NCBI GenBank assembly: GCA_963718755.1
Contig: OY970376.1
Span: 1,488,001 to 1,552,000 of the forward strand
Direction of reading: 5' to 3'
DNA from: VRUE01 sp963718755
Lineage (GTDB): Bacteria > Actinomycetota > Thermoleophilia > Solirubrobacterales > 70-9
DNA: 64,000 bases
Both the position numbers and the translations under genes were made by a program. Below, piece after piece: positions 32,768-42,276 of the stretch (position 1 is the stretch's first letter; each line of letters starts with the position of its first letter). The notes beneath the pieces are model-generated. The model made no database searches. It saw only the letters and a list, made by a program, of their open reading frames with translations, and was not told where the DNA came from.

Positions 32768-33037
32768 TCAATCACCGGCGTTGGCGCTCTGCATTTGCTC
32801 GAATCGAGCCACCAGCTCGGCGAGCTCGATATCCAACCCTTCGACTACTCGAAGCAGGAACGAGAACGTCGGGTTCGAGTCGCCGCGCTCGAGATACCCG
32901 ATGTACGTGAAGTCGCTGTTGATGCGCTCGGCCAGCTCCTCTTGGGTCAGCCCCGCCTCACGGCGCAGCTCCTTAACCGCGCGCCCCAGGGCGGCGTGGG
33001 CTTGCGATCTAGGACTGTCGTCGTGGCGACGAGGCAT
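32768..33037 (-). CDS. XRE-family helix-turn-helix regulator (paralogue)
   Basis: The protein is 89 residues from the ATG at 33037, the start that aligns with the paralogue at 2575-2847; the ATG at 33061 adds eight residues. The HTH is AVKELRREAGLTQEELAERI, then YLERGDSNPTFSFLLRVVEG, and it ends ELVARFEQMQ. Two identical 18-bp palindromes lie in its upstream region at 33075 and 33144, the expected position for operators of an autorepressor. Confidence 0.85.
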   Translation of the reverse strand: MPRRHDDSPRSQAHAALGRAVKELRREAGLTQEELAERINSDFTYIGYLERGDSNPTFSFLLRVVEGLDIELAELVARFEQMQSANAGD

Positions 33038-33074
33038 TGCCAAAGGCAGCCTTCCCGCCAAGCGGTCTAGACGT

Positions 33075-33092
33075 TAGGGAATATGTTCCCTA
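33075..33092. promoter_or_regulatory. Operator-like palindrome 1
   Basis: TAGGGAA-TATG-TTCCCTA is an inverted repeat 37 bp upstream of the XRE start. The same 18 bases recur at 33144-33161. Confidence 0.8.
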
Positions 33093-33141
33093 TTGCCAAA
33101 AGGGCAACCCCCGCGTGCGTACCTGACCGAGACCTATCCTC

Positions 33142-33163
33142 TTTAGGGAATATGTTCCCTAAA
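33142..33163. promoter_or_regulatory. Operator-like palindrome 2
   Basis: TTTAGGGAA-TATG-TTCCCTAAA has 9-bp arms and contains the whole of palindrome 1. The two are 69 bp apart, which would let repressor dimers act together on divergent promoters. Confidence 0.8.
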
Positions 33164-33295
33164 ATGTGGCCAGGGAGGATGAGGCGAGTGGCTTGGGCAG
33201 GAGCCGCTTTCCGTTGCTGCAGGGGAACGATCCTCGCTAAAGCGAGAGTCGGCGAGGATCGAGGCAGAGCTTCCCTGTCTCCCATCGGGGAAGAC

Positions 33296-33373
33296 GCCGG
33301 GAAATGAGCGGACTAGGATCGCGCAGGGTCGAGACTGGCGGCCGTTGGGCACCTAGTCCGCTCATTTCCCGGC
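33296..33373. repeat. 22-bp perfect inverted repeat with 34-nt loop
   Basis: GCCGGGAAATGAGCGGACTA then GG at 33296-33317 is perfectly complementary to 33352-33373. It ends 22 bp before the MMPL gene start, so it would lie in that gene's 5' leader. A smaller 10-bp repeat (CGATCCTCGC, 33229-33238 with 33252-33261) is just upstream. Confidence 0.8.
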
Positions 33374-33395
33374 ACTTGGCATGGGATGGCGCTGA

Positions 33396-35585
33396 GTGAT
33401 GAGTGGCTCAAATGCCTCTGCGATCGGGGTCGGACCAATCGGACGGCTCGGCTGGTTGGCAGCAAGGCATCGCCGCTTGGTGTTCGGCGCTTGGCTTGTG
33501 CTTGCCCTCGTTCTCGGTCTACTCGCGCCAAAAGCTCAGCATGCCCTCTCTGGAGCAGGCTGGGAGTCTGGGGGGTGGGAGGCTGGCGACTCAGAGTCCG
33601 TGGCCGCTCGCAAGCTTGTGCAGCAGGACTCCATTGCGGTCGGTTCCTACGGTCTTCAGGTCGTCGTTCATTCGCAGTCTCTGAGCGTGGCCGATCCGCA
33701 ATTTCGACGGACCTTGGCGCGTGTGAACCGGCTGCTGGAAACCGATCGGGCCGTGAAGCCCAACGTGGTGCTGTTCAAGGGCGAACGTCTTTCGGTCTCC
33801 CCAGACCGACACACCGCTGTCGTTCGAGCGGCGGCGGGCGCCGGTCCGAACTACATGGTCACTGTCGCAGATCGCCTCAAGGGGGAGCTGGCGGATGCTG
33901 GGTCAAGCAAAGTTGAAGTCAACCTTGCCGGGAGTGCCGGGATGTGGTCGGACTTCAACGAAGCCAATCGTGAGGCGATGCTCCATTCAGAGTTGCTGTC
34001 ATGGCCAGTGACGCTACTGATTCTCATTCTGGCTTTCGGCTCTCTTGTGGCGGCGGGGCTGCCACTGGTTCTGACCATTCTCGCCCTTACGGCATCAGCA
34101 GGCGTGCTCTACATCGTTACCTTCTTCTCGCCCATCTCGATCTGGGCCATGAACTTTGCCCTCATGTTCTCTCTCGCGCTTGGTGTCGATTATGCGCTGT
34201 TCCTTGTCATGCGCTTCCGACGTGCCCTGTCGACCGAAGGTCTGCCAACCATTGAGGCTGTCGCGAAAACGATGGACACGGCTGGCAGTGCAGTTCTTTT
34301 TTCGGGCCTGACCGTAGTGGTCTCACTCTCGGCGGTAATGCTCATTCCCAGCCCGGCGTTTCGCTCGACTGCTCTCGGGATCATCCTGTCTGCCCTATTC
34401 GTTCTGGCGGCGGCCTTGACCCTGTTGCCGGCAGTTCTTGCGTGGCTCGGTCCGAGGGTGGACAAATTCGCCCTGCCGTGGGCAGACCGCCAAGAGCGTC
34501 CGTCCAAACGCCTTGCTAAGTGGGCCGATCTTCTCTGGCGGCGACCTGTGTTCTTCGGTGGACTTGCCCTCGCCGTTCTTGTCGCACTGGCGCTTCCGAT
34601 CCTGAACCTGAAGACCGCAATGCCATCAATCAAGGTATTGCCGTCTACCGAGCAGGCGCGTCGTGGCTACGAACAGATAAGCGCCTCATTTGGCGCCGGT
34701 GCCCCCGCAGCCATCCAAGTGATCGTCGACAACCGCGAAGGCCCTGCTGCGGTAGACGTGCTGCGCAGTGACCCGGCCATTACCGCAGTTCTCCCGAGTC
34801 GCAGCGAAAGTTTTGGATTCGAGGTAATCAACGCCATTCCGGCCTTTGGTTCGTCAAGCCCAGAATTCGGCCCAACCATCACGAGACTTCGCTCCGACTT
34901 GCCTCAATCGGCCTTGGTAGGTGGGTCCGCAGTCGAAAACTTCGACCTTGAAAGCTCACTGAAAAGGAATGCGCCGTGGGTTATAGCCGTCGTGCTTGCC
35001 CTCGGGTTCCTCTTGCTTCTCCTTGCCTTTCGGGCGCCTCTAATCGCCATGATCGGCGTACTGACCAACCTTCTCTCTACTGCCGCTGCTTTCGGCGTCG
35101 CCAAGTTGATCTTTCAGGACGGCCACCTGTCAGGGCTTCTCGGCTTTGAATCTCAGGGATTTCTGAACTCTTGGGGTCCCGTCTACTTCTTCGCGATGGT
35201 TTTCGCGATCTCAATGGACTACACCGTCTTTCTCTTTTCGTCAGCGCGCGAAAATTGGAAGCAATCAAGAGACGCGAAAGAAGCAATGGTGAAGGGCATC
35301 GCGCAGACCGGGCGCGTCATTACTGCAGCCGCCGTCGTGATGATCGCGGTCTTCTTCACTTTTGCGTTGTCTGGACCCCTTGCGCCAAAGGAAATGGGAG
35401 TGATCCTTGGGATTGCTGTCCTCTTAGATGCCTTCATAGTCCGATTGCTGTTGGTACCTGTTCTTCTGCGAATTTGTGGTGACGCTGCTTGGCATTTGCC
35501 TGCTTGGCTGAGCCGACTCTTGCCCATCCTCAAGTCCGGCGACGACGCGACGCCGTCTACGGCAAGTCCCGGAGCTATGCAGTGA
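33396..35585 (+). CDS. MMPL/RND-family membrane transporter
   Basis: The protein is 729 residues. A cytoplasmic start (GRLGWLAARHRRLVFGAWLV) leads into helix 1. An extracellular domain follows at about residues 50-200. The first helix bundle has FALMFSLALGVDYALFLVMR, a signature of MMPL proteins with charged residues for proton relay. A second extracellular domain and second bundle follow (FAMVFAISMDYTVFLFSSAR). This is the two-fold RND plan with twelve helices. Such proteins export lipids, peptides or drugs; no substrate is evident. The leader contains a 22-bp hairpin and the gene is followed by a small winged-helix regulator. Confidence 0.92.
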   Translation: MMSGSNASAIGVGPIGRLGWLAARHRRLVFGAWLVLALVLGLLAPKAQHALSGAGWESGGWEAGDSESVAARKLVQQDSIAVGSYGLQVVVHSQSLSVADPQFRRTLARVNRLLETDRAVKPNVVLFKGERLSVSPDRHTAVVRAAAGAGPNYMVTVADRLKGELADAGSSKVEVNLAGSAGMWSDFNEANREAMLHSELLSWPVTLLILILAFGSLVAAGLPLVLTILALTASAGVLYIVTFFSPISIWAMNFALMFSLALGVDYALFLVMRFRRALSTEGLPTIEAVAKTMDTAGSAVLFSGLTVVVSLSAVMLIPSPAFRSTALGIILSALFVLAAALTLLPAVLAWLGPRVDKFALPWADRQERPSKRLAKWADLLWRRPVFFGGLALAVLVALALPILNLKTAMPSIKVLPSTEQARRGYEQISASFGAGAPAAIQVIVDNREGPAAVDVLRSDPAITAVLPSRSESFGFEVINAIPAFGSSSPEFGPTITRLRSDLPQSALVGGSAVENFDLESSLKRNAPWVIAVVLALGFLLLLLAFRAPLIAMIGVLTNLLSTAAAFGVAKLIFQDGHLSGLLGFESQGFLNSWGPVYFFAMVFAISMDYTVFLFSSARENWKQSRDAKEAMVKGIAQTGRVITAAAVVMIAVFFTFALSGPLAPKEMGVILGIAVLLDAFIVRLLLVPVLLRICGDAAWHLPAWLSRLLPILKSGDDATPSTASPGAMQ

Positions 35586-35610
35586 GTGAGAGAGGCTCCG
35601 AGTCGTCCAC

Positions 35611-35925
35611 ATGAAGCCACAAGCGTCGCCGCCATTCGACCATCTGATACGCCGTCGCATACAGCGACGTCTAAACGAGGTCGATGGTCCTTACAGTGCC
35701 GCTGAGCTATCGACGGACCTAAAACTGGAGCCGAGAGAAATTCACTACCATGGCCGTGTCCTTGCAAGGTGTCGAGTCGTCAAGGAACATCGAGGACAAT
35801 CTGACCGCTCGGCAGTCAGATATGAGTCGCTAGTCGCTGATGATCCAGACGTGATTGCGCTGCTGGACTCCACTCGGGCCAAAGATGAGGCTCAGACAGA
35901 GGACGGTGATTCCTCGACGGAATGA
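35611..35925 (+). CDS. Small winged-helix (ArsR-like) regulator
   Basis: The protein is 104 residues. PFDHLIRRRIQRRLNEVDGP, AAELSTDLKLEPREIHYHGR and VLARCRVVKEHRG fit an ArsR-type winged helix with the recognition helix at about 45-60. It starts 25 bp after the MMPL stop and probably regulates or is co-expressed with it. The acidic tail is disordered. Confidence 0.75.
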   Translation: MKPQASPPFDHLIRRRIQRRLNEVDGPYSAAELSTDLKLEPREIHYHGRVLARCRVVKEHRGQSDRSAVRYESLVADDPDVIALLDSTRAKDEAQTEDGDSSTE

Positions 35926-36165
35926 GTCAACGGCGTACGGCGGCACCATCTCATTCTCGACTGGCGCCAGGCTTGGGGGGCCTCCTGGTGATTACACGCC
36001 AGCGGGCTTCCCGTTCCTCGGCTTCCACCCGCTCGAAGTCGTCCATGACGGGCACCGTGCCCTCGCTCAGGTCGGACCATGACGTAGGACGTGGACTGAA
36101 TCCTGCCCGACCTGACGCGCCTTCCTGCGTCGGCTCTGCGCCTGGCGGCAGTTCTCGGTCGACGG

Positions 36166-37872
36166 TCATTGCGAGGTCTCCAATGCGCTCGCCGTGGACC
36201 CACCATGCTGGAGCTTCATAAGCCCCTTGTCCTCGAACGACAAGCGCAAGCTGATTTTCGCCAGCGGCAGGTTGTGGTACATCAGCAGCGCCGATCCCGG
36301 ATCGCGTTCACGCACGACGTTGGCGGGTGCGAGATCGCGGTAGGTCTCGCCCTCGGTCTGAGAGCGTCTTCCTCGCTCGCCGGTGTTTCGCGATCGTTGC
36401 TCGAACTCCGCGACGCCTGATACGCGGGTGATGAAATTCAGAGTCTCCAGGTCGGCGATCCCGATCCCGAACACCTTCCCGCGATGGTTGTTGATGATCG
36501 TCCAGGCTTTTCGACCGTAGACCGTCATCACCTGGGAGACATCCTGGAAGATCGAGAGCAGCTGCACCCCCTGTCCCGCTCCGGTCGACGCAATCGCGTC
36601 CAGGTCGGGGATCGGGGCGATGTTCGCCGCCTCGTCGAGCAGAAGCAACAGCGGCGGATCGAGTGGGCCATCGACCGCCGCACGTAGGAAGGCGGAGGCG
36701 ACAAGCTCCTGAACGAGCATCGCGAACAGCGGGCGCAGTCGCTCCTGCTCGTGCAGCGGAGCGCAGAGGTAGAGCGTGTTCCTGCCGCCGCTCAGCAGTC
36801 GAGCGGGGGTGTAGTCGGCACCTTCGGTCTCCTGCTGTACGCGCTCATCCGCGAAGGCGGCAAGGATCATCTCGGCGGTCGTGTAGACGGAGCTGCGCTG
36901 ACGCTCCTCGCGGTTCTGCGTCGCCTGCCACGCGCGTTCTGCCGCGGGCTCGCCGGCTTTTTTCAACGCTTTGCCGACCTGGGCCGCGTTGAGGTCAGGT
37001 CCTTCATCGAGCCAGCGCACCACGTCGGCCATCGTCCGTCTGCTGGCAGCCGCGGCGAACAGCAGCGGAGCCACCAGCTTCTCGGCGGTCGCAAACCAAA
37101 AGTCGGCGTCCTGTAGCCCACCTTTGCTGCCCTGCGCCGCGTTGCAGAGCCAGTGCGCGACCTTCATCGCCCCTTGCCAGGTCGAGGCGCCATCGAGCGG
37201 CGTCGCACGCGCGGTCGGCTCAATCCCGCTCACACCAGTCGGATCGAAGACCATCACCTCGCCGAGCTGTTCACGCCGCTCGATCGTCTCGGGAAGGAGG
37301 TCACCCTTTACCGTCGTGACGAGGACGGGACCTTGCCACTCCAAGAGGGCCGGGATCACCAGCCCGCTCGTCTTATGCGTCCCGGTGGGAGCGAAGGCAA
37401 TGACGGACTGACGCTCCTCCGCCGCGAGCAGCGTCCGGCCGAACCGGCCGAGGGTCAGACGGCCAGGCTCGGTTGCACGAACACGCAACAGGGCGAGGTC
37501 TCTCAGAGCTGCCCAGCGCGCAGCCGGGACGCGGCGCGATCGGCCGCCGATCTGCGACAGACCCGCCGGCAACGGGACTCGGCGAAGGAGCAAGCAAAGG
37601 GCGAGGATCGCGCTGCCGGCGAGCATGACGCTCACGTAAAAGCCGACAGCGCTGGGAAGTTTGGCGTGGGCATCCCGCGGCCATGCGTCACGCGGTTCGC
37701 CAAGATGAGCCGGAAGCCGCAGCGCCGTCATAACGAGATCGCTCATCCCGGTCGAGGGCGAGCCGGAGCCGAACAGCAGCCCGGCCAGTGCTCCGCTCAG
37801 CCAGATCGACGCTAGCAACGCCGCGACAGCCGCCGCGAGAGCGAGGTAGAGCTGACGCTCGCTGTTGGTCAC
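36166..37872 (-). CDS. VirD4/TraG-type coupling ATPase
   Basis: The protein is 568 residues from the GTG at 37872 (the longer frame overlaps the upstream gene; stop and start overlap as GTGA). Two N-terminal membrane helices are present (about 7-33, and 80-100, YVSVMLAGSAILALCLLL). The ATPase follows with TGTHKTSGLVIPALLEW as motif A, then TTVKGDLL and LLLLDEAANIAPIP as motif B, and VQLLSIFQDVSQ. It links the relaxase-DNA complex to the secretion channel. The motif A has histidine where the usual GxxxxGK[T/S] has glycine before the lysine. Confidence 0.9.
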   Translation of the reverse strand: MTNSERQLYLALAAAVAALLASIWLSGALAGLLFGSGSPSTGMSDLVMTALRLPAHLGEPRDAWPRDAHAKLPSAVGFYVSVMLAGSAILALCLLLRRVPLPAGLSQIGGRSRRVPAARWAALRDLALLRVRATEPGRLTLGRFGRTLLAAEERQSVIAFAPTGTHKTSGLVIPALLEWQGPVLVTTVKGDLLPETIERREQLGEVMVFDPTGVSGIEPTARATPLDGASTWQGAMKVAHWLCNAAQGSKGGLQDADFWFATAEKLVAPLLFAAAASRRTMADVVRWLDEGPDLNAAQVGKALKKAGEPAAERAWQATQNREERQRSSVYTTAEMILAAFADERVQQETEGADYTPARLLSGGRNTLYLCAPLHEQERLRPLFAMLVQELVASAFLRAAVDGPLDPPLLLLLDEAANIAPIPDLDAIASTGAGQGVQLLSIFQDVSQVMTVYGRKAWTIINNHRGKVFGIGIADLETLNFITRVSGVAEFEQRSRNTGERGRRSQTEGETYRDLAPANVVRERDPGSALLMYHNLPLAKISLRLSFEDKGLMKLQHGGSTASALETSQ

Positions 37873-39155
37873 GCCGCCTCCACCGCGGGGCGCTCGACCA
37901 TGCGCCAGTCCGTGTAAACGAACTTGCGCTCGATCCGCGAGCTTCGGTGCCTGACCAGGGCGGAGTAAGGCTTGACGATCCATAGCGCCTCGCCGGGCGC
38001 CAGCGAGGTCGTCAGCTCCGCTTCGGTCTCGCTCACACCAACCCGATCGCGCAGGAGCTCCCGCTGATCGTGCGGCTGGCGATGGACGACGATCGTGCCC
38101 GCGTCGCGCAGCAACGCCTCCGCGATGCGCGCCTCCCGAGAGCCCTCGGCTCCAGCGGCTCCCAGGTCGGAGAGGCGGTGGACGATCAGGATGACCTGGA
38201 TTCCGAGCGCGCGGCAGAGCTTGAAGCAGGACTGAAGCCATTCGGCGATGCCGATGTCGCCGGTCACGCGCCAGCCCTCCTCGACGACCAAGATCAGCTT
38301 CGGGCTCTCCCGTCCCTCGAACTCGGCCGCTTCCTTTCGCTCGAGAAGGATCGCCTGCAGCCAGGCCGCGGCGCAGGTCATCAGGATTCCCAGCGCCGCT
38401 GAGTCGCGGATCGCGCTCAGGTCGAGCACGACCAGGGGGGCGTCGAGATCGAGGCCCTCGCTCGTCGGTCCGTCGAACATGCCCTTCAGGTCGCCCTCGC
38501 AGAGCCGCTGCAGTGCCAGAGCCGACTGCCGGTTGGCCTCGGCGAATCCCTCGCGGGAGGTTGCCGAGACACCCCGCACCATCGCCTCGCGAGGGTGGAG
38601 CAGGGCGTCGACCACCATTGGCAGCGTCGGCTCCCCCGATCCCGCCTCTTTCGTGACGGCCCTAAGCGCCTCGCGCAGGCCGGCGTCCTCCTCTGGCGTC
38701 AGCTCACGTCGCAGCGCCGCCTTCGCCACCGAGCGCAGTAGGCCCAGCTGCTCCTCGCGCCCCCCGCGGGGCGTGATCGGGTTAAGTCGGATGTCGCCGC
38801 CAGGGAAAAGACGGACCGGCTTGACCCCAAGGGCGTTCGCGAGCGGCCAGTACTCGCCCTTGATGTCAATCACCCACGCCTGGCGGCCGTGCAACACCTG
38901 GCGGTAGACGTAGGTCTTTGCCACCGTCGACTTGCGGTAGTTGAGGTCGCCGAGGATCAGCATGTTCGTGCCGGGCAGCCCCGCCTGCTGGCAGCGCACC
39001 CACGGGTCATAGGTCCAGGCGCCGCCGAAGCTGTCTCGGCCGATGTAGATGCCGGGGGTGCTCGGACACCCTGCGCCGACGAAGGGATAGGCGGCCTGGA
39101 AGTGCGCGGTCGTGCCGCTGTGGCCCGGTCGATCTGAGAGCCGCCGCCGTCTCAC
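37869..39155 (-). CDS. VirB4-like conjugal transfer ATPase
   Basis: The protein is 428 residues from the GTG at 39155, which overlaps the stop of the SCO6880-family gene (GTGA). P-loop region: NMLILGDLNYRKSTVAKTYV, then AWVIDIKGEYWPLANALG; motif B: KLILVVEEGWRVTG; then IQVILIVHRLSDLG. This fits the hexameric VirB4/TraE-type ATPases that power type IV secretion in actinobacteria. The P-loop has arginine in place of the glycine before lysine (codon CGC). It forms a tight operon with VirD4 downstream and SCO6880 upstream. Confidence 0.85.
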   Translation of the reverse strand: MRRRRLSDRPGHSGTTAHFQAAYPFVGAGCPSTPGIYIGRDSFGGAWTYDPWVRCQQAGLPGTNMLILGDLNYRKSTVAKTYVYRQVLHGRQAWVIDIKGEYWPLANALGVKPVRLFPGGDIRLNPITPRGGREEQLGLLRSVAKAALRRELTPEEDAGLREALRAVTKEAGSGEPTLPMVVDALLHPREAMVRGVSATSREGFAEANRQSALALQRLCEGDLKGMFDGPTSEGLDLDAPLVVLDLSAIRDSAALGILMTCAAAWLQAILLERKEAAEFEGRESPKLILVVEEGWRVTGDIGIAEWLQSCFKLCRALGIQVILIVHRLSDLGAAGAEGSREARIAEALLRDAGTIVVHRQPHDQRELLRDRVGVSETEAELTTSLAPGEALWIVKPYSALVRHRSSRIERKFVYTDWRMVERPAVEAA

Positions 39156-40645
39156 CGCATCCCCCAGCAGATCGGCAGGGTGTTGGCGAAGGCCGTGTCC
39201 TGCTCGCCGTAGCAGGGCTGAAGGCCCAGGCGGGCCAGCTGCGCGCCGTGCTCGACCACGCTTCGCGAGTGCTCCAGCTCGGGCAGCGTCGCCGTGTCGG
39301 TCCGCACGAAGCCGACCCACCGCATCTCGGCGTGCCCGTCGGCGAGCTCCTCCTCGCGGCGCGAGGCTGCCTGCTGGCGGCGCCTGATTCGCGCCGTTGA
39401 GGCGAAGCCCTGTCGGCTGCGGTTGATCTCGTCGGCGACCTCCGCCGTCTGTGCCGCCTCGGCGCGGCGCATCGCGAGCGCATAGGGCACTGGCTCGATC
39501 GTCACCGCCACCGTCCGCAGCACGCTCGTCTGCATCAGAAGCGGTGCCATGAACATCGGCCCGACGTCAGAGCGCGGCCAAGAGGAGATCCAGTAGGTCG
39601 CGTGGAAGGCCGAGTCGCTGCGGTAGTGAGACCAGCCGGTCTCATCGGCCAGCGGCCCCATCAGCGCCGGCTCGACGCCCTCACGTCCCTCCTGGCCGAG
39701 CGTCGCGCGATCGCGTGCCTGGCGCCCAAAGGGATCGAAGGCGTTGCGTATCACCGCTGCGTACTGGCGCGGGCGCAGGAGGCCAGAGACCGAGACCTCG
39801 GCAAGAGTCAGCCGCTCGGCAAGCCCCTCGGCTTCGCGCAAGAGCAGCTCGCAGGCCGCCTCGGAGCCGCCGCCCAAGCGGCGCAGCTCGCGGGCACCGC
39901 GCCGCTGATCAATCTGGACCGCGATCAGGACCTCGTGCTCGGTTGACTGCGGCGCCGCCGACTCGACCAGCTCTATGTATGAGCGAACTAGGTCGGAGCC
40001 CATCGGCACCGTGGGGTCGCGCTGGGATTGGAAGTGCGCCGCCAGCTCGTCGCCCTGGCCGGGGAGCGTCTGCTCGATCCACTGCACGCGGCTCACGGGG
40101 CTGCTGTCGCGCGCCAGGCTGGCCAGCACCGATCCCCAGGCATCGAGCGCGCGCTCTTGCTCGCCGGAGTCCCGCAGCGCGAAGGATTCCGCGCGCACGG
40201 CCATCGCTGCCGTGAAGGTGCCGGCGCGGCGGTCTTCGATTACGCCGACCTGCTCTGAGCCGTATGGAGCCGAGATCAGATCGAGGTCGTCCAAAGCAGG
40301 CGGAAGCGAGGGTTCGTGAGCCACCTCGCCTTCCTCGCCGAGCCGCGCTCCTGCGCCGGGCGCCTTTGAGCGATAGCCGGTCTCGGCGCGGCGACGGCCA
40401 AGCGCCCAGCGGCCTACGACGGGCGCCCACTCCTCCGCAGTACGTCCCTCGATCGGCACGCAGATCGCCGCGACCGCCAAAACGAGCGCGCAGAGCGCCG
40501 CGCCGAGACCGACCACACTTTGCGCCGCATAGAGGGCCCCGAGGCCGAACAGCGCCCCGGCCGCCACGATCGCGACCTGCCCTGCGCGCAGCGGTCCAAC
40601 GACCGCGCGCTGCTCAAGCGGGCCGAAGCGATAACGCCGACTCAT
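39152..40645 (-). CDS. SCO6880-family conjugal transfer protein (PrgI-like N-terminus)
   Basis: The protein is 497 residues. The N-terminal region (FGPLEQRAVVGPLRAGQVAI, two membrane helices at about 21-62) resembles PrgI/VirB3. The soluble part (DDLDLISAPYGSEQVGVIED, then RRAGTFTAAMAVRAESFALR) is typical of SCO6880 proteins, found next to VirB4 ATPases in actinobacterial conjugation loci and thought to act as the other half of VirB4. It overlaps the gene on each side by 4 bp. Confidence 0.85.
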   Translation of the reverse strand: MSRRYRFGPLEQRAVVGPLRAGQVAIVAAGALFGLGALYAAQSVVGLGAALCALVLAVAAICVPIEGRTAEEWAPVVGRWALGRRRAETGYRSKAPGAGARLGEEGEVAHEPSLPPALDDLDLISAPYGSEQVGVIEDRRAGTFTAAMAVRAESFALRDSGEQERALDAWGSVLASLARDSSPVSRVQWIEQTLPGQGDELAAHFQSQRDPTVPMGSDLVRSYIELVESAAPQSTEHEVLIAVQIDQRRGARELRRLGGGSEAACELLLREAEGLAERLTLAEVSVSGLLRPRQYAAVIRNAFDPFGRQARDRATLGQEGREGVEPALMGPLADETGWSHYRSDSAFHATYWISSWPRSDVGPMFMAPLLMQTSVLRTVAVTIEPVPYALAMRRAEAAQTAEVADEINRSRQGFASTARIRRRQQAASRREEELADGHAEMRWVGFVRTDTATLPELEHSRSVVEHGAQLARLGLQPCYGEQDTAFANTLPICWGMR

Positions 40646-42276
40646 CCCTTGCTGCCTTTCTCCGGCTTGACGCCGGGCCGATCGGCGGCGGGCCGGGGCG
40701 GCTTTTCAGCCGACTCGCCGCCCTTCTCGCTCGCGGGCGTGCTCTCGGCTCGCTCTGAGGTCGCGGCCTCGTTTGGCGAGGAGGTGGGAGCCGCAGTCGA
40801 AGCGCCGGGCTCTTTCGCTGCCGCAGTCGTCTGAAGGCGCCCGCTTGCTCCTTTGGCCGCGCCCACAGCCGCGGTCGGCACGGCCGCCGCAGCTCCGGCC
40901 GCCCCCGCCGCGCCGCTGGCGCCGCCACCCGCCGCGCCGGAGCCAGCGCCCCCGCCGCCCCTGGCTCCACCACCTCCGGATCCCGAGCCACCACCGCCGC
41001 TTCGAGGACCGCCTGGGCTCAGACCGCCGCCCCCCTTGTCGCCGGCCTCCCAGAGCGAGACGCCCGAGTCGCCCCCCCAATTGGAGCGCGCCATGTTGCG
41101 GAGGATCTGAATGTCGCTTGCGACCTGGACGCCGCTGATAACGCCGCCGCCCGCCGAGCGGCGGCTGTAGGCGGCCGTCATCGCGCCCTCGGCGAAGGGG
41201 ACGAACTTGAGCAGCACGAACGGCGCGAAGCAGGCCAGCACCATCAGCGCCGAGGCGGCGAGCATCGGCTCGATCCGGCCTTCCGGTTTTGCCATCAGGC
41301 CCGCCGCCAAGGCGAGGATCGAGACGATCACGAACTTCGAGCCGATTATCGCCACCAGCAGCTCGCCCGTCTTGCGAAGGGCGCTCGCCCAGCGCGGCCA
41401 GATCGCGGCCGCCAGCGAGAGCGGCATGAAGGAGGCGACGACGTAGATCGCCGCATCGCGCATCAGCAGCTCGAGCCAGACCAGGAAGGCGGCGAAGGCG
41501 CCGATGATCGCGACAAGGAAGGTGACGAACAGCGGCACCGCCACCGATCCGCTTGCTTCGCCGGCGACGCTGCCGCCATTGATTTCTCGCCCCGCATCGC
41601 CTCCGGCGTTGCCGAGGCTCGTGATCGCGCCCTTGAAGAAGTCCTGGCTGCTTTCGTGGCTCGTCGCGGCGATCGCGTGGCAGAGGCCGTCGGTCGCAAC
41701 GAGGAGCATCTGCACCACCGCGTAGGCGACGCTCGTCGCAATGAAGGCGAGCGGTACGTTCACCAAGACGACGCGGGTGAGCATCGCCGAGTTGCCCTGC
41801 GCGACGCCCTCCAGCACCGCGAGCAGCAGCATCGCCAGCCCCAGAATGGCGGCGATCTGCGCCATTCGCCCGTACTCGGCGATGAACGTCTTGGTCGTCA
41901 GCTTGGGACTCGTGCTCTTGTCGATCCCCTTGACGACCTCGCCGATCAGCCAGCCAGCGCCTTCACTGACCCAATCGGTGATCTGCTCGAAGATCCCGTT
42001 GCCGACGCCCTTCAAGGCATCGGTGACCGGGTTGGTCACGACTTTGCCAGCGGCCCCCGTGACGGTGTTGCAGACATCCTGAACCGGATTTGCACCGCCC
42101 ACGACGCCCCCGGTAACGGCGTCGATTCCGCCAGACACAGCGCCGCCGACGCCCCCGGCGACGCCGCAGACCACGTTTGCGCGCGCCGTGTCCGGTGACG
42201 GTTGCCCGAGGGTGATCAGCCCGGCGAGGAGACTGACGACGAAGACCGCTGTCCAACGCCTACGGAGCAAGCTCAT
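40642..42276 (-). CDS. VirB6/TrbL-like polytopic channel protein
   Basis: The protein is 544 residues from the ATG at 42276, whose MSLLRRRWTAVFVVSLLAGL is a signal or first helix; the frame further upstream overlaps another gene. A Gly-rich secreted stretch (VAGGVGGAVSGGIDAVTGGV) is followed by at least six helices, for example IAAILGLAMLLLAVLEGVAQ and VTFLVAIIGAFAAFLVWLEL. The long C-terminal tail is low-complexity Gly/Ala/Ser/Pro. VirB6-type proteins form the inner-membrane core of the transfer channel. Confidence 0.85.
   Translation of the reverse strand: MSLLRRRWTAVFVVSLLAGLITLGQPSPDTARANVVCGVAGGVGGAVSGGIDAVTGGVVGGANPVQDVCNTVTGAAGKVVTNPVTDALKGVGNGIFEQITDWVSEGAGWLIGEVVKGIDKSTSPKLTTKTFIAEYGRMAQIAAILGLAMLLLAVLEGVAQGNSAMLTRVVLVNVPLAFIATSVAYAVVQMLLVATDGLCHAIAATSHESSQDFFKGAITSLGNAGGDAGREINGGSVAGEASGSVAVPLFVTFLVAIIGAFAAFLVWLELLMRDAAIYVVASFMPLSLAAAIWPRWASALRKTGELLVAIIGSKFVIVSILALAAGLMAKPEGRIEPMLAASALMVLACFAPFVLLKFVPFAEGAMTAAYSRRSAGGGVISGVQVASDIQILRNMARSNWGGDSGVSLWEAGDKGGGGLSPGGPRSGGGGSGSGGGGARGGGGAGSGAAGGGASGAAGAAGAAAAVPTAAVGAAKGASGRLQTTAAAKEPGASTAAPTSSPNEAATSERAESTPASEKGGESAEKPPRPAADRPGVKPEKGSKG

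Noticed and set aside
35926..36165. Small plus-strand frames after the winged-helix gene
   Set aside because: No ribosome site, no domain, and Arg/Ser/Pro-rich composition typical of high-GC shadows.
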